Of a stretch of 64,000 nt of DNA, positions 10,621 through 22,272 are shown piece by piece. Every line of letters begins with the position of its first letter. Positions within the stretch are counted from its first letter, which is position 1. Source of the DNA: Adenophora triphylla var. japonica (taxonomy: Eukaryota > Streptophyta > Magnoliopsida > Asterales > Campanulaceae); the NCBI GenBank assembly GCA_022495995.1, contig JAFEMH010001354.1, positions 372,001-436,000 on the forward strand, written 5' to 3'. Under the pieces are notes generated by a model. The model was not told where the DNA came from. It did no database searches and was given only the letters and a program-made list of their open reading frames with translations. The position numbers and the translations under genes were made by a program.

Positions 10621-11957
10621 TGAAAGTTTCGTGTAGCTAGGAAGCTTCAAACAACTCAACAGTTCACGGATGTGAGTACAGATGTGTCCCACAAATGTCC
10701 ATACATCCACAGATAATGCAGCGGAATAAAATAATAACACAAGAGTTATATACGTTCACATGTTTTGATCCAAGCAAACTAGGCTTACGCCCAAAAACTT
10801 GTCACTATTAAAAATTGTGTTGCTTACAAAAAACACTAATAAGTGAAAACTAAAATACGAAAATATTAAACAATTTCTAATCACCTTTTATGATAAGAAC
10901 AGACTCCCTTTCCCAAGTAGACTCTATTCCAATCAGAAGTAAAACAAAGAACTTGACAAAAACCTAGATGTGAGTTCGAATGCATGTCACAACCTTCACT
11001 CACAACCTAAATTGACAATGTTGAAAACGTGAATCAGAAAAATATTTTTCTCTCTAAAAATCGTGTCTTCTCTTGTGCTGATCTCCTTGTATTTATATGC
11101 ACTTTGAGAAGATTTTCACGCAATCAACAACTTTCCTTTTGTGAGTTTTCAAATCCTACAAAGAAACATGAAGTACACTCACAAGGAAAGATCTTTTGTT
11201 AGTAGGTTAGTCCTAATATAAATATGTGTACATAAATACAATATTAACAAATAGGGTCATTGCCCCATAAGTTCTTTTTTTTTTTAAATCTATGCTCAAT
11301 AAGTTCCTTTTAAATGAACGTATCAATTTTTTGTCATTTTGGACAAAAATACCCCCCCAAAGAATGTTGTATTATATTTTCAAAAAAAAAATAATAAAAA
11401 AAAATTTAAATACAAATTTTTTTAATAAAAAAAAAATCAGAATGTTGTATTATATTTTCAGAATGTTGTATTATATTCAGAATGTTGTATTATATTTTCA
11501 AAAAAAAAATTAAAAAACAATCAGAATGCTGTATTATATTCAAAATGTTGTATTATATTTTCAGAATGTTGTATTATATTCAGAGTATTGTATTATATTT
11601 TCAGAATGTTGTATTATATATTTTCAAAAAAAAAATTTAAATTTTTTTTTAAAAATATTTTTTTAAAAAAAAAAATTAAAAAATAATCAGAATATTGTAT
11701 TATATTTTCAGAATTTTGTATTATATTTTCAAAATGTTGTGAGGGCAAAACTGGAAGTTCACTTGTAAAAAGAACTTCCTGGTCATTTTAATACAATGAG
11801 GAACTTAGTGGGAAGTGATTTGTTCCAAAAAGAACTTATGGGGCAAATTCCCTAACAAATATATAAATCGTTCATGAAAGTTCCAAAATCAACTTACTAT
11901 TTTTGATATTGATTCGAAATAAGGAAACACTTTGTTTCCTAAAAGCACACTCTTTCA
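10621..11957 (-). repeat. 3' LTR of the Sirevirus-like element (interrupted)
   Basis: Aligns along its length with the LTR at 20719-21460 but is about 600 bp longer, because a MITE sits at 11255-11852. Without the MITE and its duplicated 9 bp it is about 730 bp against 742 bp for the partner. Differences between the two LTRs are few, so insertion is fairly recent. Confidence 0.92.
11255..11852. mobile_element. Mutator-type MITE inside the LTR
   Basis: Terminal inverted repeats share TTGCCCCATAAGTTCTTTTT (left, from 11261) with its inverse at the right end. The flanks TAACAAATA at 11246-11254 and 11853-11861 are a perfect 9-bp target duplication, the Mutator signature. The interior (11363-11740) is a run of copies of AGAATGTTGTATTATATTTT separated by A tracts. 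It is absent from the partner LTR, which proves insertion after the copia arrived. No coding capacity. Confidence 0.95.
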
Positions 11958-11970
11958 ATCTCCCCATATT
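11958..11970 (-). other. Polypurine tract of the Sirevirus-like element
   Basis: On minus, AATATGGGGAGAT lies immediately before the 3' LTR start. This is the expected position for the primer of plus-strand DNA synthesis in an LTR retrotransposon. Confidence 0.7.
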
Positions 11971-12309
11971 TTGGACTTTCTGGTCAAAAACAAAGATTTA
12001 TGATGATCATATTATGACCAATATTTTCAGATATGAAAACTCCCTCTGAATGGATGAGTGTGCAGATGTGTCTACACATCCACACAAAACTGCATAGAAC
12101 AAATTAACACTAAAAACTGCAGTTCAACAATTATATCTAAAAGCAACCATTCAACATCAGTTTAGGATTACAGACCATTGTTTAAAACTAACAAAAGATT
12201 AAAACAGAAATTAAAATTGTTTTGAAACACAAAGAAATAAAGCATTAGTTTTGAGACCATCAAAAGCAGACATATTCAACTCCCCCTAAGTTTAAAGGTC
12301 CCAGCTTCT

Positions 12310-14271
12310 CTAGGATGAGTAATGAGGCGCAGCAGCAGCAGCAGCAGGATTAGCATCAGCACTAGTTCCTTCTCCCCCTTTTTGAACAGAAAGAGTAGCA
12401 TGCCACATTAGGAGTCTGTCTTTGAGTGCTTTGAGGTTGTTGGCATGGGATTGAGAGGTTTGCATTTGAGTAGGCAGGGCTGAGGTGAGGGCTTCAGCAG
12501 CAGCTATTTCATCATCCAGTTCCTGCATTTGTGTTTCAAAGGGATCCAAAGATGTGTGGCTGGATGTGCCCACATCTGGCACGGATATTTCAGGAACAAC
12601 TCCCAATGGGAGATCAACAAACCTCTGTTTTTCATCCAACAAGGTTTTGGATTCCTTAAACAGATCAAACTTATCAATCCTAGCCTCAGATTTTCCAGCC
12701 TTTACACCTTGGGCAATCAGAATTTGAGAAATTAGAGAGGGATAAGGAAGAGACCATTTCTTTGAGGGGGATTCACAATACCCACAAATTTTCCAAAAAT
12801 GAACTCACCAAAATTGATTTTCTTCTTAGCACCCAACCTAAAGAGCAGATCAGCTTGAACTCTAGTGACAGAGGTTTTATTGTTGGAGGGCGAGGTCATG
12901 CTAGCATGGAATGGAGAAAACAATAAAAAGAGGTGAGTGAACCACTTCCTAAATCTTTTGGCTTAATGGGCCAAGAAGGTACTTTCCCATGGGTAATGGT
13001 AGAAACAAACTCATCTTCAGAGACCACAGAAGGTTCATCATAGCCTCCCTCAAGCCCTAAAATATCATTGATGATTGAAGGTGAAAATTTGATAAATTTT
13101 CCTCTAACATACACAGTATGGAATATGGGGAAAGAGGGTTTGTCTAATCCTTTAGACAGGTTAGCATAAAATTCATGAACCAGCTTGGGAAGAAAGGGTA
13201 TAGAGTGATCAACAGTCAGGTATAAAGCACTCTCCTCAAAAAATTTATCAAGACCCAATTTAGAGAAGGTTTCCATGTCTCTCTTCATCTCCAAAATAAA
13301 CGCTTTATTAACTATTTGACCCAGCCTATCAGAGGCATCAGCAGATAAAAACTTAGATGAAATGGGTTTTAAAGCAGTAGAGATAGTGAGGGTTTTAGAA
13401 ATACCCTTTTGAGCTTTCTGCCTGGTGGATGTGCGCTTGGATGTGTGCACATTTGCAAGCACATCCTTTGAAGGTGAGGGCACCTTCTCAGGTTCAGCTT
13501 CAGGCTCATCATCAGAGGAGGCATCAAGGGATTGATCTTCCTTTTCTTGGTCCATCTCTTCACGACCTAGCTTGTAGTTATCATCCTCAGTAGTGTCATC
13601 ACTTTCATAACTTCCTTCAGAATCTTCAGCCTCTTCAACGATAGGCTCTAAATCAGCTTCAGCTACCTTCTTCTTTCCCTTAAGCTCAATTAACAGGTTT
13701 GCAAGGGGTTCCTCATCTTTGTCTGCTGGTGGAGCAACAGCTGGTGGAGCACTTGGTTTTCTTGTTCTGGTTAGTTGTTATTTTTCCTCTTCTTCCCCTT
13801 CATCATCACAAACAATGGCTGTGGATGGTTTGCCTCCAGGCTTCTTTAAGTTTTTGGCCTTTTCAGCCTCAAAGAGCCTTCTAACCCTGTGAGATCATCG
13901 TATATTTCTTGGGGGTACAGGATTGACAAGGTTCCCCTTTGGTTTAGAGATAGGTAACTTTCTCTTTTTGGTTAGGGGGTTTCCAAAGGAGGAGCAGGGG
14001 CAATAACTGATGGTTCAACCGTTGGTTGAGTAACATGAGGTGCATGAGGAATAGGGATATTTGGGGATGATGGAGTAGCAGAGGGTTCCTATGTAGGGGA
14101 ATTAGAGGGAGGAATCTCCATTGAAGAATCAGACGAGGATGATGAAGGGGGTACCTCGAAAGAGAAATTAGGTTTTGCAGGTTGATCAACAATGGGAGTG
14201 TCAGCAGAGGCGACGGAAATTGGCTCTATGTCGAGCACGTCTTCATCAGGAATTTCTTTAATAGACGCCAT
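12310..14271 (-). pseudogene. Env-like third gene of the Sirevirus-like element (plant transposon protein domain)
   Basis: A long, frame-shifted coding stretch downstream of pol in the same orientation, the place where Sireviruses carry an env-like gene. It starts MASIKEIPDEDVLDIEP at 14271. A low-complexity Ser/Pro/Glu-rich part follows (14200-13450). Next comes a conserved block (13400-12900) with LVHEFYANL, YVRGKFIKFSPSIINDILGL, the pattern of the 'putative plant transposon protein' domain found in such genes. The C-terminal part (12642-12310) is rich in Gln, Ala and Ser with a short helical region. Reading frame changes near 14090 and 12900 break it. No convincing signal peptide or membrane segment was seen, so a true envelope role is not supported by sequence. 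Its function is not established for the family. Confidence 0.65.
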
Positions 14272-14300
14272 TGATTCTGCAGAAGCTCGTTAGGTAGAAC

Positions 14301-14304
<4 letters not shown>

Positions 14305-14346
<42 letters not shown>

Positions 14347-14354
14347 GAGAGAGA
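14305..14354. repeat. (GA)n microsatellite
   Basis: About 25 GA units just upstream (on minus) of the env-like gene start, with one GT interruption near 14344. Confidence 0.95.
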
Positions 14355-15367
14355 TTAATGCAGTGTGTGTGTGAGAAATTATGGAAGAAGGAAAAAAGGT
14401 TTAACAAAGGTTTAAGGGGATGGGACGGATGTGAGGGCTATTTAATACACACAACTCCTCCTTCCAATTGAATTAAGGAATCCTTCTCCAAAAAGGTCTC
14501 ACACAGCCAAAATTCCACAAAGATCCTCCAATGGCTATAACCCTTTGATATTTCCACACACAACAACCCTAAAAAAATAGGGATTAGAATGAATCAAGAT
14601 TTTGCCAACTTTTTATGGAAACAAAAATCACTTCAGCCATATCTTTTTCAACTGAATCCTTTTTAAAATTGTCCTTCCTTTTCAAATAAGGATTGATACA
14701 CACCTTTCTTTTTCATGGGAGATTTTGGAAAACAAAAACATGTTAAATCAAAGAATAAATTAAGAATGAAAATAAATTAACTAACATATTTACAAAGCAC
14801 CCTATATGACCTAATATGCAGTATGTCTAGCATGATGCAACACACAGGTGAAGGAAAAAATCTCAGCTCACAGATGTGGCATAGGATGTGAGTCACATTT
14901 GGGGACATATTTAGATCACAAAAAGTCAATGAGGAATAATTCAATCTGCACAGCCTCTAGGATGCATCCACCCATTTTTTATTGTGGATATTTTGCATTT
15001 TGAGTAGCTTTCACTTTTCTTGAATCCCAAAAATAGCCCTTTTTCCCAATGATCTTATCAAGTTTGATTTCAAGATTTCTTATGAGAATCACTTGATCAC
15101 AATGATTTGGCTTCATACTGAGGGTGAAGCAGCTGTTTCTCATTGATTTTTAAGGCACTAACTGTGAGATATCTAATAAGATTATATCATGTTATCAAAA
15201 GACAACAAGAACAGGAATGCCCACAATTAAGTGATCAAAAAAATATCAAAGATGAAAAACTCACAAGTGACCACACTAAGATATTTCATGCAAATGCATG
15301 ATATTTTTTTTCAGATAAATAATATACAGATATGTTAGAGGATGTGTGCACATTTGGGCACGCAACC
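14355..15367 (-). other. Spacer between pol and env-like gene
   Basis: About 1 kb without coding signal inside the Sirevirus-like element. It holds two of the GATGTG/CACATC motif clusters (14872-14902 and 15341-15355). The element's env-like gene is therefore not a simple read-through extension of pol here. Confidence 0.7.
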
Positions 15368-16755
15368 TTAAATATCACACAAGCCAAGAGACTTCCTCAA
15401 GGAGAAAAATCTCTCCAAATCTAATGCCTTTGTAAATATATCAGCTAATTGATTTTCAGTCCCAACAAATTCGAGACAAACAGTTTTTTGTTCTACAAGA
15501 TCCCTTATGAAATGATGCCTAATATCAATGTGTTTTGTTCTAGAATGTTGGACAGGATTTTTAGATATGTCTAAGGCACTTTTGTTATCACAAAACGCAG
15601 TCAAAATTTTGCTATTCAATCCATAGTCTTTCATCCAAAGCAGTTGTGTGCAGCAGCTTCCAAGGGCAACATATTCAGCCTCTGCAGTGGACAAGGACAC
15701 ACAGTTCTGCTTCCTATTGTACCAAGACACAAGGTTGTTTCCTAGGTAGAAACATTCACATGTAGTACATTTCCTATCATCACTGTTTCCAGTCCAAAGC
15801 AGTTGTGTGCAGCAGCTTCCAAGGGCAACATATTCAGCCTCTGCAGTGGACAAGGACACACAGTTCTGCTTCCTATTGTACCAAGACACAAGGTTGTTTC
15901 CTAGGTAGAAACATTCACATGTAGTACATTTCCTATCATCACTGTTTCCAGTCCAATCTGAGTCTGTATAGCCAATCAAATTGGTGTTTGTCTCCTTAGA
16001 ATAGTACATCCCTAGGTTCACAGTCCCACTAACATATCTTATGATTCTCTTCAAGGCTTTAAGATGGGACACCTTTGGGTTAGCTTGATATCTTGCACAG
16101 AAACACACACTATACATGATGTCTGGTCGACTTGAAGTGAGGTATAAAAGAGTTCCTATCATGCTTCTGTACAAGGTTTGGTCTACATTCTCACCATTTG
16201 AGTCATGGCTCAGCTTTTGGGAAGATTCCATTAGTGTTTTGAGGTGTGAGGAGTGTTCAAGTTCAAACTTTTTCACAAGATTCTTGACATATTTGGACTG
16301 AGAGATGAACATGCCATCTTTGAATTGCTTTATCTGTAGGCCTAAAAAATAATTCAACTCACCTACCATACTCATCTCAAATGTGGAGGTCATACTATCC
16401 ACAAACTCAGCTAACATAGAGTCAGAATTTGACCCAACACAATATCATCCACATAGATTTGTGTCACACGAATCTCCTTTTTATTTTTCCTCACAAACAA
16501 GGTTTTGTCAACCTCACCTCTCTTGAATTCTAGGTGAAGCAAATGATCAGTCAACCTACCATACCAAGCTCTAGGGGCTTGTTTCAGCCCATACAGAGCT
16601 TTCTTCAGTTTGTAAACATGGTTAGGAAACTTGGAATCCACAAAGCCTTTAGGTTGTTCAACATAGGCTTCTTCATTCAATACCCCATTTAGAAAGGCAC
16701 TCTTAACATCCATTTGATAAAGAGTAAGCTTGAGGTAGCAAACAATGGCCAACAA
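15368..16755 (-). pseudogene. Sirevirus-like pol: reverse transcriptase and RNase H
   Basis: Copies the element RNA into DNA and degrades the template. The 16755-16411 part has [29 protein letters not shown] and the catalytic YVDD. Just after YVDD one base is missing (near 16425), which shifts the frame. The next part (16417-15368) continues with FEMSMVGELNYFLGLQIKQ and SRPDIMYSVCF. RNase H follows, with TDSDWTG, LSTAEAEYVAL, the CDNKSAL block, KHIDIRHHFIR, and a C-terminal end near GLCDI before TAA. A 159-bp direct duplication repeats 53 residues of RNase H, from TGNSDDRKC to the end of LSTAEAEYVALG... in frame. The protein cannot be made whole because of the frameshift. Confidence 0.93.
15635..15952. 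repeat. Perfect 159-bp tandem duplication in RNase H
   Basis: 15635-15793 and 15794-15952 are identical as far as can be read. The unit is exactly 53 codons, so the frame is preserved, but one RNase H segment including the catalytic Glu motif (AEAEY) is present twice. Confidence 0.97.
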
Positions 16756-16838
16756 GAGTCTAATGGACTCAATTCTTGCAACAGGGGCAAACGTCTCCTC
16801 AAAACCAATTCCTTCAATTTGGGTATAACCTTGAGCAA

Positions 16839-18889
16839 CTAGCCTAGCCTATTCTTATTCCTAGTAATCACTCCCTGCTCATCAGTTTTGTTCTTGAAAA
16901 TCCATTTGGTTCCTATGACATTTCCATAAGAGGGCCTAGGGACAAGGGTCCAAACCTCATTTTTTTCAAATTGAATAAACTCTTCTTGCATAGCAAGAAT
17001 CCATTCAGCATCATTCAGCGCTTCAGTGATATTCTTAGGTTCAATCTTGGAAACAAAGCAGCAAAAACTTACCTGGGAGTATGCTGATGAGCAACTCCAC
17101 AAACCAGCCAGCTTTCTATAGTCTACCTTGTCTTTCTTCCTTGTTCTTACTTGAGCATGCACATCTCCCACAACTTGTGTAGTGGGGTGGTTCTTCTGAA
17201 TTTTAGAGGGAATGTCCCTTGATCTATCCATACACCAATCCGCATTATCTTCTGGAGCATCATCCTGATCAGATTCAGAGAAACTGTCCTCAGTTTCAGA
17301 ATTTTGAGTGGATATGGGAGCAGATGTGGGCTCAGATGTGGATGCAGATGTGTCCACATCCTTGGTTACATCCTTTGCTGTTACAATAGGTGTGTCTGTT
17401 CTGGCAGCTTTTGTTGGTTCTCCAGCACTTATTTCTGTATCTTTCCAGTCCAGTAAGCAACCTGAAATATCATTCTCAGCAGTTTTGAGGTTAAGATCAA
17501 GTGAGTCATCAAAAACAACATTAGCAGATTCCATAATGGTTTTTGTTTTTAGATTAAAAACTCTATAAGCTCTACTATTAGTGGAATATCCCATAAAAAT
17601 TGTTTTATCACTCTTTGGATCAAATTTGGACAAGTATTCCCTATCATTAAGAATGTAGCGTATACACCCAAACACATGAAAGTATTTCAAGGTGGATTTC
17701 TTGCCAAGAAGGATTTGATATGGAGTGACAGTGCCACCAATCCTAAGGAACACTCTATTGCCAATGTGACAGGCAGTGTTCAACGCTTCTATCCAAAATT
17801 TCTTGGACAGATTTTTAGAACTTAGCATAACCCTAGGCATTTCTTGCAGAGTTCTATTCTTCCTTTTTGCAATTCCATTTTGCTGTGGAGTGATTGGTAC
17901 GGAAAATTCATGTGTGATTCCCTTGGAGTTACAGAAGGCGGTAAACTTTGAGTTCTCATATTCAGTGTCATGGTCAGATCTAATCCTAACAACCTTCAGA
18001 CCATAACGATTCCTAACCCTTTTGTACCAATTTTGAACTCTCCAATGGTTTCAGATTTCTCACTTAAGAACATCACCTAAGTATACCTAGAGTAATCATC
18101 AACACACACAAAGGCATACTTTTTCTTACCAAAGCTTTCTACTTCAATAGGTCCCATCAAGTCAGTATGAATCAGCTCTAAACACCTAGATGTGGAGCAT
18201 TGTTGGACCTTTTTGCGTGATGCTTTTGTTTGTTTTCCCTTTTGACATGAACCACAAATATCAGGGTTCTTGAAGTTCAACTTAGGGAGGTCCTTAACAG
18301 CTTCAAACCTTTGAAGCTCTTCCATTGTTCTGCAGCTAGAATGCCCTAATTTTTGGTGCCACAGATTGACATCATTAGCTTTTGAGCTTAGGCAAGAAAG
18401 ATTGTCACCAAATTGGTAACAATTATCAGCAGACCTAGGACCAGTGAACACATACTTATTGTCTTTATCAAATACCTCACACAAGTGTTTGTCAAATTTC
18501 ACATAGAGGTCATCATCACAAAACTGACTGATGCTTATTAGGTTGGCTTTCAAGACTTTCACATGGTATACATTGTGCAATTTTAGGAGACCCTTGACAT
18601 CTAGGGTTCCTTTCCCAATAATTTTGCCTTGAGCATCACCACCAAAGTTCACATTCCCCCCACAGATTAACTCATAGTCAATTAGAACAGCTTGGTTCCC
18701 AGTCATGTGCCTAGAGCACCCACTATCAAAATACCAAGAACCAGAGACACTACTCTTGAGGGAAGAGTAAACAACATTGCAGGTAGCACTTGGTTTGGCC
18801 ACCCACTGCTTTTCAGTTTTCTTTTTGTGGAGCAGAGGTCTCAGCTTGCTTGGATGTGTGTCCGGATATGTATACATCTTTTCAAACAT
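16839..18889 (-). pseudogene. Sirevirus-like protease and integrase
   Basis: 18889-18077 opens with a protease block, WYFDSGCSRHMTG (catalytic DSG), then GAG-pre-integrase with LWHQKLGHSS and the CGSCQKGKQTK zinc site. The start of the integrase core follows: ELIHTDLMGPIEVES and the DDYSRYT block. The frame is lost between 18076 and 17841. It resumes at 17840-16839 with WIEALNTACHIGNRV, GCIRYILNDRE, FMGYSTNSRAYRVFN, a variable Ser/Thr/Asp linker (about residues 140-240), and the start of RT (WILAMQEEFIQFEKNEVWTL, GTKWIFKNK). It joins copia cDNA into the host chromosome. The upstream gag frame is the same frame, separated by a single TAG at 18890-18892. Confidence 0.92.
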
Positions 18890-20657
18890 CTAAGACTGAT
18901 TATGGTAACCAGATTTCTTATCAACCTTTAATTTGTAACAGAAGGGTCTAATGTGCCCAGGAGCAAAGCAGTAATGGCAAATGTAGTGCCTTCTCCTTGG
19001 CTTTTTCTCAAAAAAAGATTTTTCTCTAAAAATGGGGTTTTCCACAGTTTTTGAAGTAGAAGCCTCACATCCCTCCTTTACAAATTTTCCTTGTTCAAAG
19101 TCTAGACCATTTTTATTGAGTTGACCCATAGAAATAGCTTCATCAAGTTTCATTTTACGTTTGTTTAACTTTATAAAAGTACTTTCAACTTTTTCACATT
19201 CAGTTTTGAATTTTTCAAGTTCTACTTCTCTTTTAGTTACCAAAACTTCAAGTTTGGCAATGGTGTCTTTTTTAACATCATTCTCTTTTGAAAGTATGGA
19301 CTTTTCATCTTCACAAACAGCTAATTTATCAAAAAGAGACTTGTTTACCTTAGTAAGTATCTCAATTTTGTCCATTCTTTTTATCCAATCAGCATGCAAT
19401 TCTTTGTAAGTTTCAAAGAGCTCCTCATAGGGTATATCCCCATCCTCATCATCAGAATCTCCTTTTAAAGAGAAGCAATTAAACATCAGGTCAGATGTGT
19501 CACCATATGTGTTCACATTGTGGACCACATCCACAGTTTCTTCAGGAACTGCTTCTTCCCTTTCTGCAGAAAAAGCATTAAACACAGAATGACAGTTGAT
19601 TATAGACATGTTAGCCACTTCTTCTTCATCCTCACTATCACTAAGGGTAGTAGTTAAGCTCATTCCCTTCTTTTTAAGTGTGTTAGCACACTCATTGGCA
19701 TAGTGGTCAAAGCCACGACATGCCCTACATTGCACAGAATCAGAGGATTTTTTATTGTCAAGTTTGGCTTCTTAAACCCATTCTCAGTGCTAGATTTTGG
19801 TTTTTCAGCAGCATTGGGAGCAGGTCTATTTAGGAACTTACTCATTCTCTTGTTCTTCAACATAGAACTGAACTTTTTAGAGATAAGTGCCACATCCTCT
19901 TCCTCAAGATTAGACTTGTCAATTTCAGAGGACAATTCCACAAGCTCTGTTGGAACACCAACAACACTTTTAAGGGCAAGGCTTATGGACTTGTTCTTTT
20001 TCTGAGATTCAAGATTCAGCTCAAACACAGTCAAAATTCCCACAATTTTATCTAAGCCTACAGTGTTGGTGTCATTGGTTTCTTCTATTACACCCACTTT
20101 TATATTGAACCTCTCAGGTAAGGTCCTCAAAATCTTACTCACAAGTCTAGCATTAGAGATTGATTCTCCAGACTTGTACATTCATTTGAAATTTCATAGA
20201 TTTTTGCAGTATATGAAACTATGTCCTCTGTCTCTTCCATTCTAAGAATTTCAAACCTATCCATTAAGATTCTAAGCCTAGTAGCTTTTACACTTGGAAT
20301 CCCATCAGATTGCATTTGTAAGATATCCCAAGCATTCTTTGCAATGCTTTCATTTGTGATGAGTTTGTATATATTTCCAGAAACATGGCTTGAAATAGAA
20401 CCCATTGCTTTCGAATTATAATTTGCAGCATGTATTTCTTCAAGAGTCCACCTCTCTTCAAGTTTCTTCTCAAAGACAGAATCACCAGTCCCAGATTCAC
20501 GCCTTTTCTCCACAGTAGGAGGTTTCCAGGCCACAAGGATACACATCCAAGCTCTTTCATCAATATCTTTGATGTAATTACGCATCTTAGACTTCCAAAG
20601 AGAATAATTTGTTCCATCCAAGACAGGAGGCATGTTTTGATGATTTTGGCATTCCAT
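18890..20657 (-). pseudogene. Sirevirus-like gag
   Basis: The start is chosen at 20657 (MECQNHQNMPPVLDGTNYSL), 45 bp past the PBS; an in-frame ATG at 20717 overlaps the PBS and is less likely. Residues 10-190 form the copia gag domain with YSLWKSKMRNYIKDID and AWDILQ. The frame shifts near 20150 and again near 19700. A zinc knuckle CRACRGFDHYANEC (C-x2-C-x4-H-x4-C) starts near 19727. A Glu/Lys-rich coiled-coil stretch (19480-19130) follows, then a second knuckle-like CHYCFAPGHIRPFC near 18970. The long coiled-coil gag is a Sirevirus trait. The gag would assemble the virus-like particle in the cytoplasm. Broken by at least two frameshifts. Confidence 0.9.
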
Positions 20658-20700
20658 TGTGACTGCACTTTCTGGATCAACACTCAGTAATATTTCGAGA

Positions 20701-20716
20701 GTTGGCTCTGATACCA
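20701..20716 (-). other. Primer binding site of the Sirevirus-like element
   Basis: On minus, TGGTATCAGAGCCAAC begins two bases after the 5' LTR end (20719). It matches the initiator-methionine tRNA 3' end, the usual copia primer. Confidence 0.93.
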
Positions 20717-20718
20717 AT

Positions 20719-21460
20719 TGAAAGTTTCATGTAGCTAGGAAGCTTCAAACAACTCAACAGTTCACGAATGTGAGTACAGATGTGTCTCACAACTGTCCAC
20801 ACATCTACAGATAATGCAGTGAAATAAAATAATAACACAAGAGTTATATGCATTTACTGGTTTTGATCCCAGCAAACTAGGCTTACGCCCAAAAACTTTT
20901 CACTATTAAAAATTGTGTTGCTTACAAAAAACACTAATAAGTGAAAACTAAAATACGAAAATACTAAACAAGTTCTAATCACCTTCTATGATAAGAACAG
21001 ACTCCCTTTCCCAAGTAGACTCTATTCCAATCAGAAGTAAAACAAAGAACTTGACAAAAACCTAGATGTGAGTTCGGATGTATGTCACAACCTTCACTCA
21101 CAACCTAAATTGACAATGTTGAAAACGTGAATCAGAAAAGTATTTTTCTCTCTAAAAACTGTGTCTTCTCTTGTGCTGATCTCCTTGTATTTATATGCAC
21201 TTTGAGAAGATCTTCACACGCAATCAACAGCTTTCCTTTTGTGAGTTTTCAAATCCTACAAGAAAACATGAAGCACACTCACAAAAAAAGATCTTTTGTT
21301 AGTAGGTTAGTCCTAATATAAATATATGTACATAAATAAAAGATATTTACAATATTAACTAATATATAAATCTTTCATGAAAGTCCGAAAATCAACTTAC
21401 CATTTTTGATATTGATTCGAAATAAGAAAACACTTTGTTTCCTAAAAACACACTCTTTCA
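20719..21460 (-). repeat. 5' LTR of the Sirevirus-like element
   Basis: 742 bp, TG...CA ends, partner of 10621-11957. Its right end is followed by the AGCAC target duplication. A 12-bp stretch near 21339 is present here and missing from the partner. Confidence 0.94.
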
Positions 21461-21805
21461 AGCACTAATTCAAGTTGTAATCGATCTCGAGACTAAACGA
21501 GTCGAGCTCGTGCTCAATCTTGGTCTTTGCAAATCATAATTCAAAATGATCCTTGATTTCAATGGTCATTTATTTTGGGTTGGATCGAGTATATAGTTTC
21601 CCTAACTTTTTAGAAAAAATAAAACCCTAAAACCTGGCTACTTGTATTCAAATTTCAAAGTCAAATGCATCGTTAATGAATATTGAATTTGATTAGCTTA
21701 ATCAGCAGACGGGATTGCATAATCATATAACAAATAGATATTAAGTATATTTATTATTTTGATGAAAATATTTATTTATTTATTTTTTAAAATGTTTATT
21801 GTATA

Positions 21806-22092
21806 CTCCCCCCGTTCCAGTTTAGTGTGAACTTATTTTCCTTTTGGTCCGTCTCAGATTAGTGTGGACTGTCAAAAATGGCAAAGAATTTTTATTATTC
21901 CACCCACTCATTCTCTTTCCTACTTTACTTTTACACTCACAACACCAATCAATTTACTATTCCTCTCACTCATTCTCTATTCTATTTAATTTTTCATACT
22001 CACAAACACCTCCTCCACCTATTTCTCTCTCCTACTTTTCCTTAATTCTTATGCCACAATTTTTGGTCCACACTAAACTGGGACGGAGGGAG
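21806..22092. mobile_element. Stowaway MITE
   Basis: Ends CTCCCCCCGTTCCAGTTTAG and, inverted, CTCCCTCCGTCCCAGTTTAG; flanked by TA on both sides. 287 bp, AT-rich, non-coding. Confidence 0.93.
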
Positions 22093-22272
22093 TATACAAT
22101 ATCTATACGGTTTCATTATGAAAGCACAAATTTTTTAAATTAATTTTAATTATTGTACAATCTATATGGCTTAATTCTTTTTGAAAATACAAATATTTTT
22201 AATTATGTTTTGTTTACAATGCAAGGAAAATATAAATTAATTATATTATTTTTTACATACATATATTATATA

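Larger units (their letters stand above)
10621..21460 (-). mobile_element. Ty1/copia retrotransposon, Sirevirus-like, full structure
   Basis: The element is bounded by LTRs (TGAAAG...CTTTCA on plus) and a perfect 5-bp duplication AGCAC at 10616-10620 and 21461-21465. It reads on the minus strand: 5' LTR 20719-21460, PBS at 20701-20716, gag, protease, integrase, RT, RNase H, an env-like third gene, a polypurine stretch at 11958-11970, then the 3' LTR. The long coiled-coil-rich gag with two zinc knuckles and the extra gene downstream of pol point to the Sirevirus lineage. Frameshifts and a stop in gag-pol make it non-autonomous. It inserted into the hAT-like element. Confidence 0.92.

Noticed and set aside
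11292..11513. Short open frame MLNKFLLNERIN...
   Set aside because: It lies in MITE tandem repeats and A/T tracts, with no family resemblance.
21844..22143. Open frame across a Stowaway MITE
   Set aside because: It is entirely within MITE sequence, low complexity.
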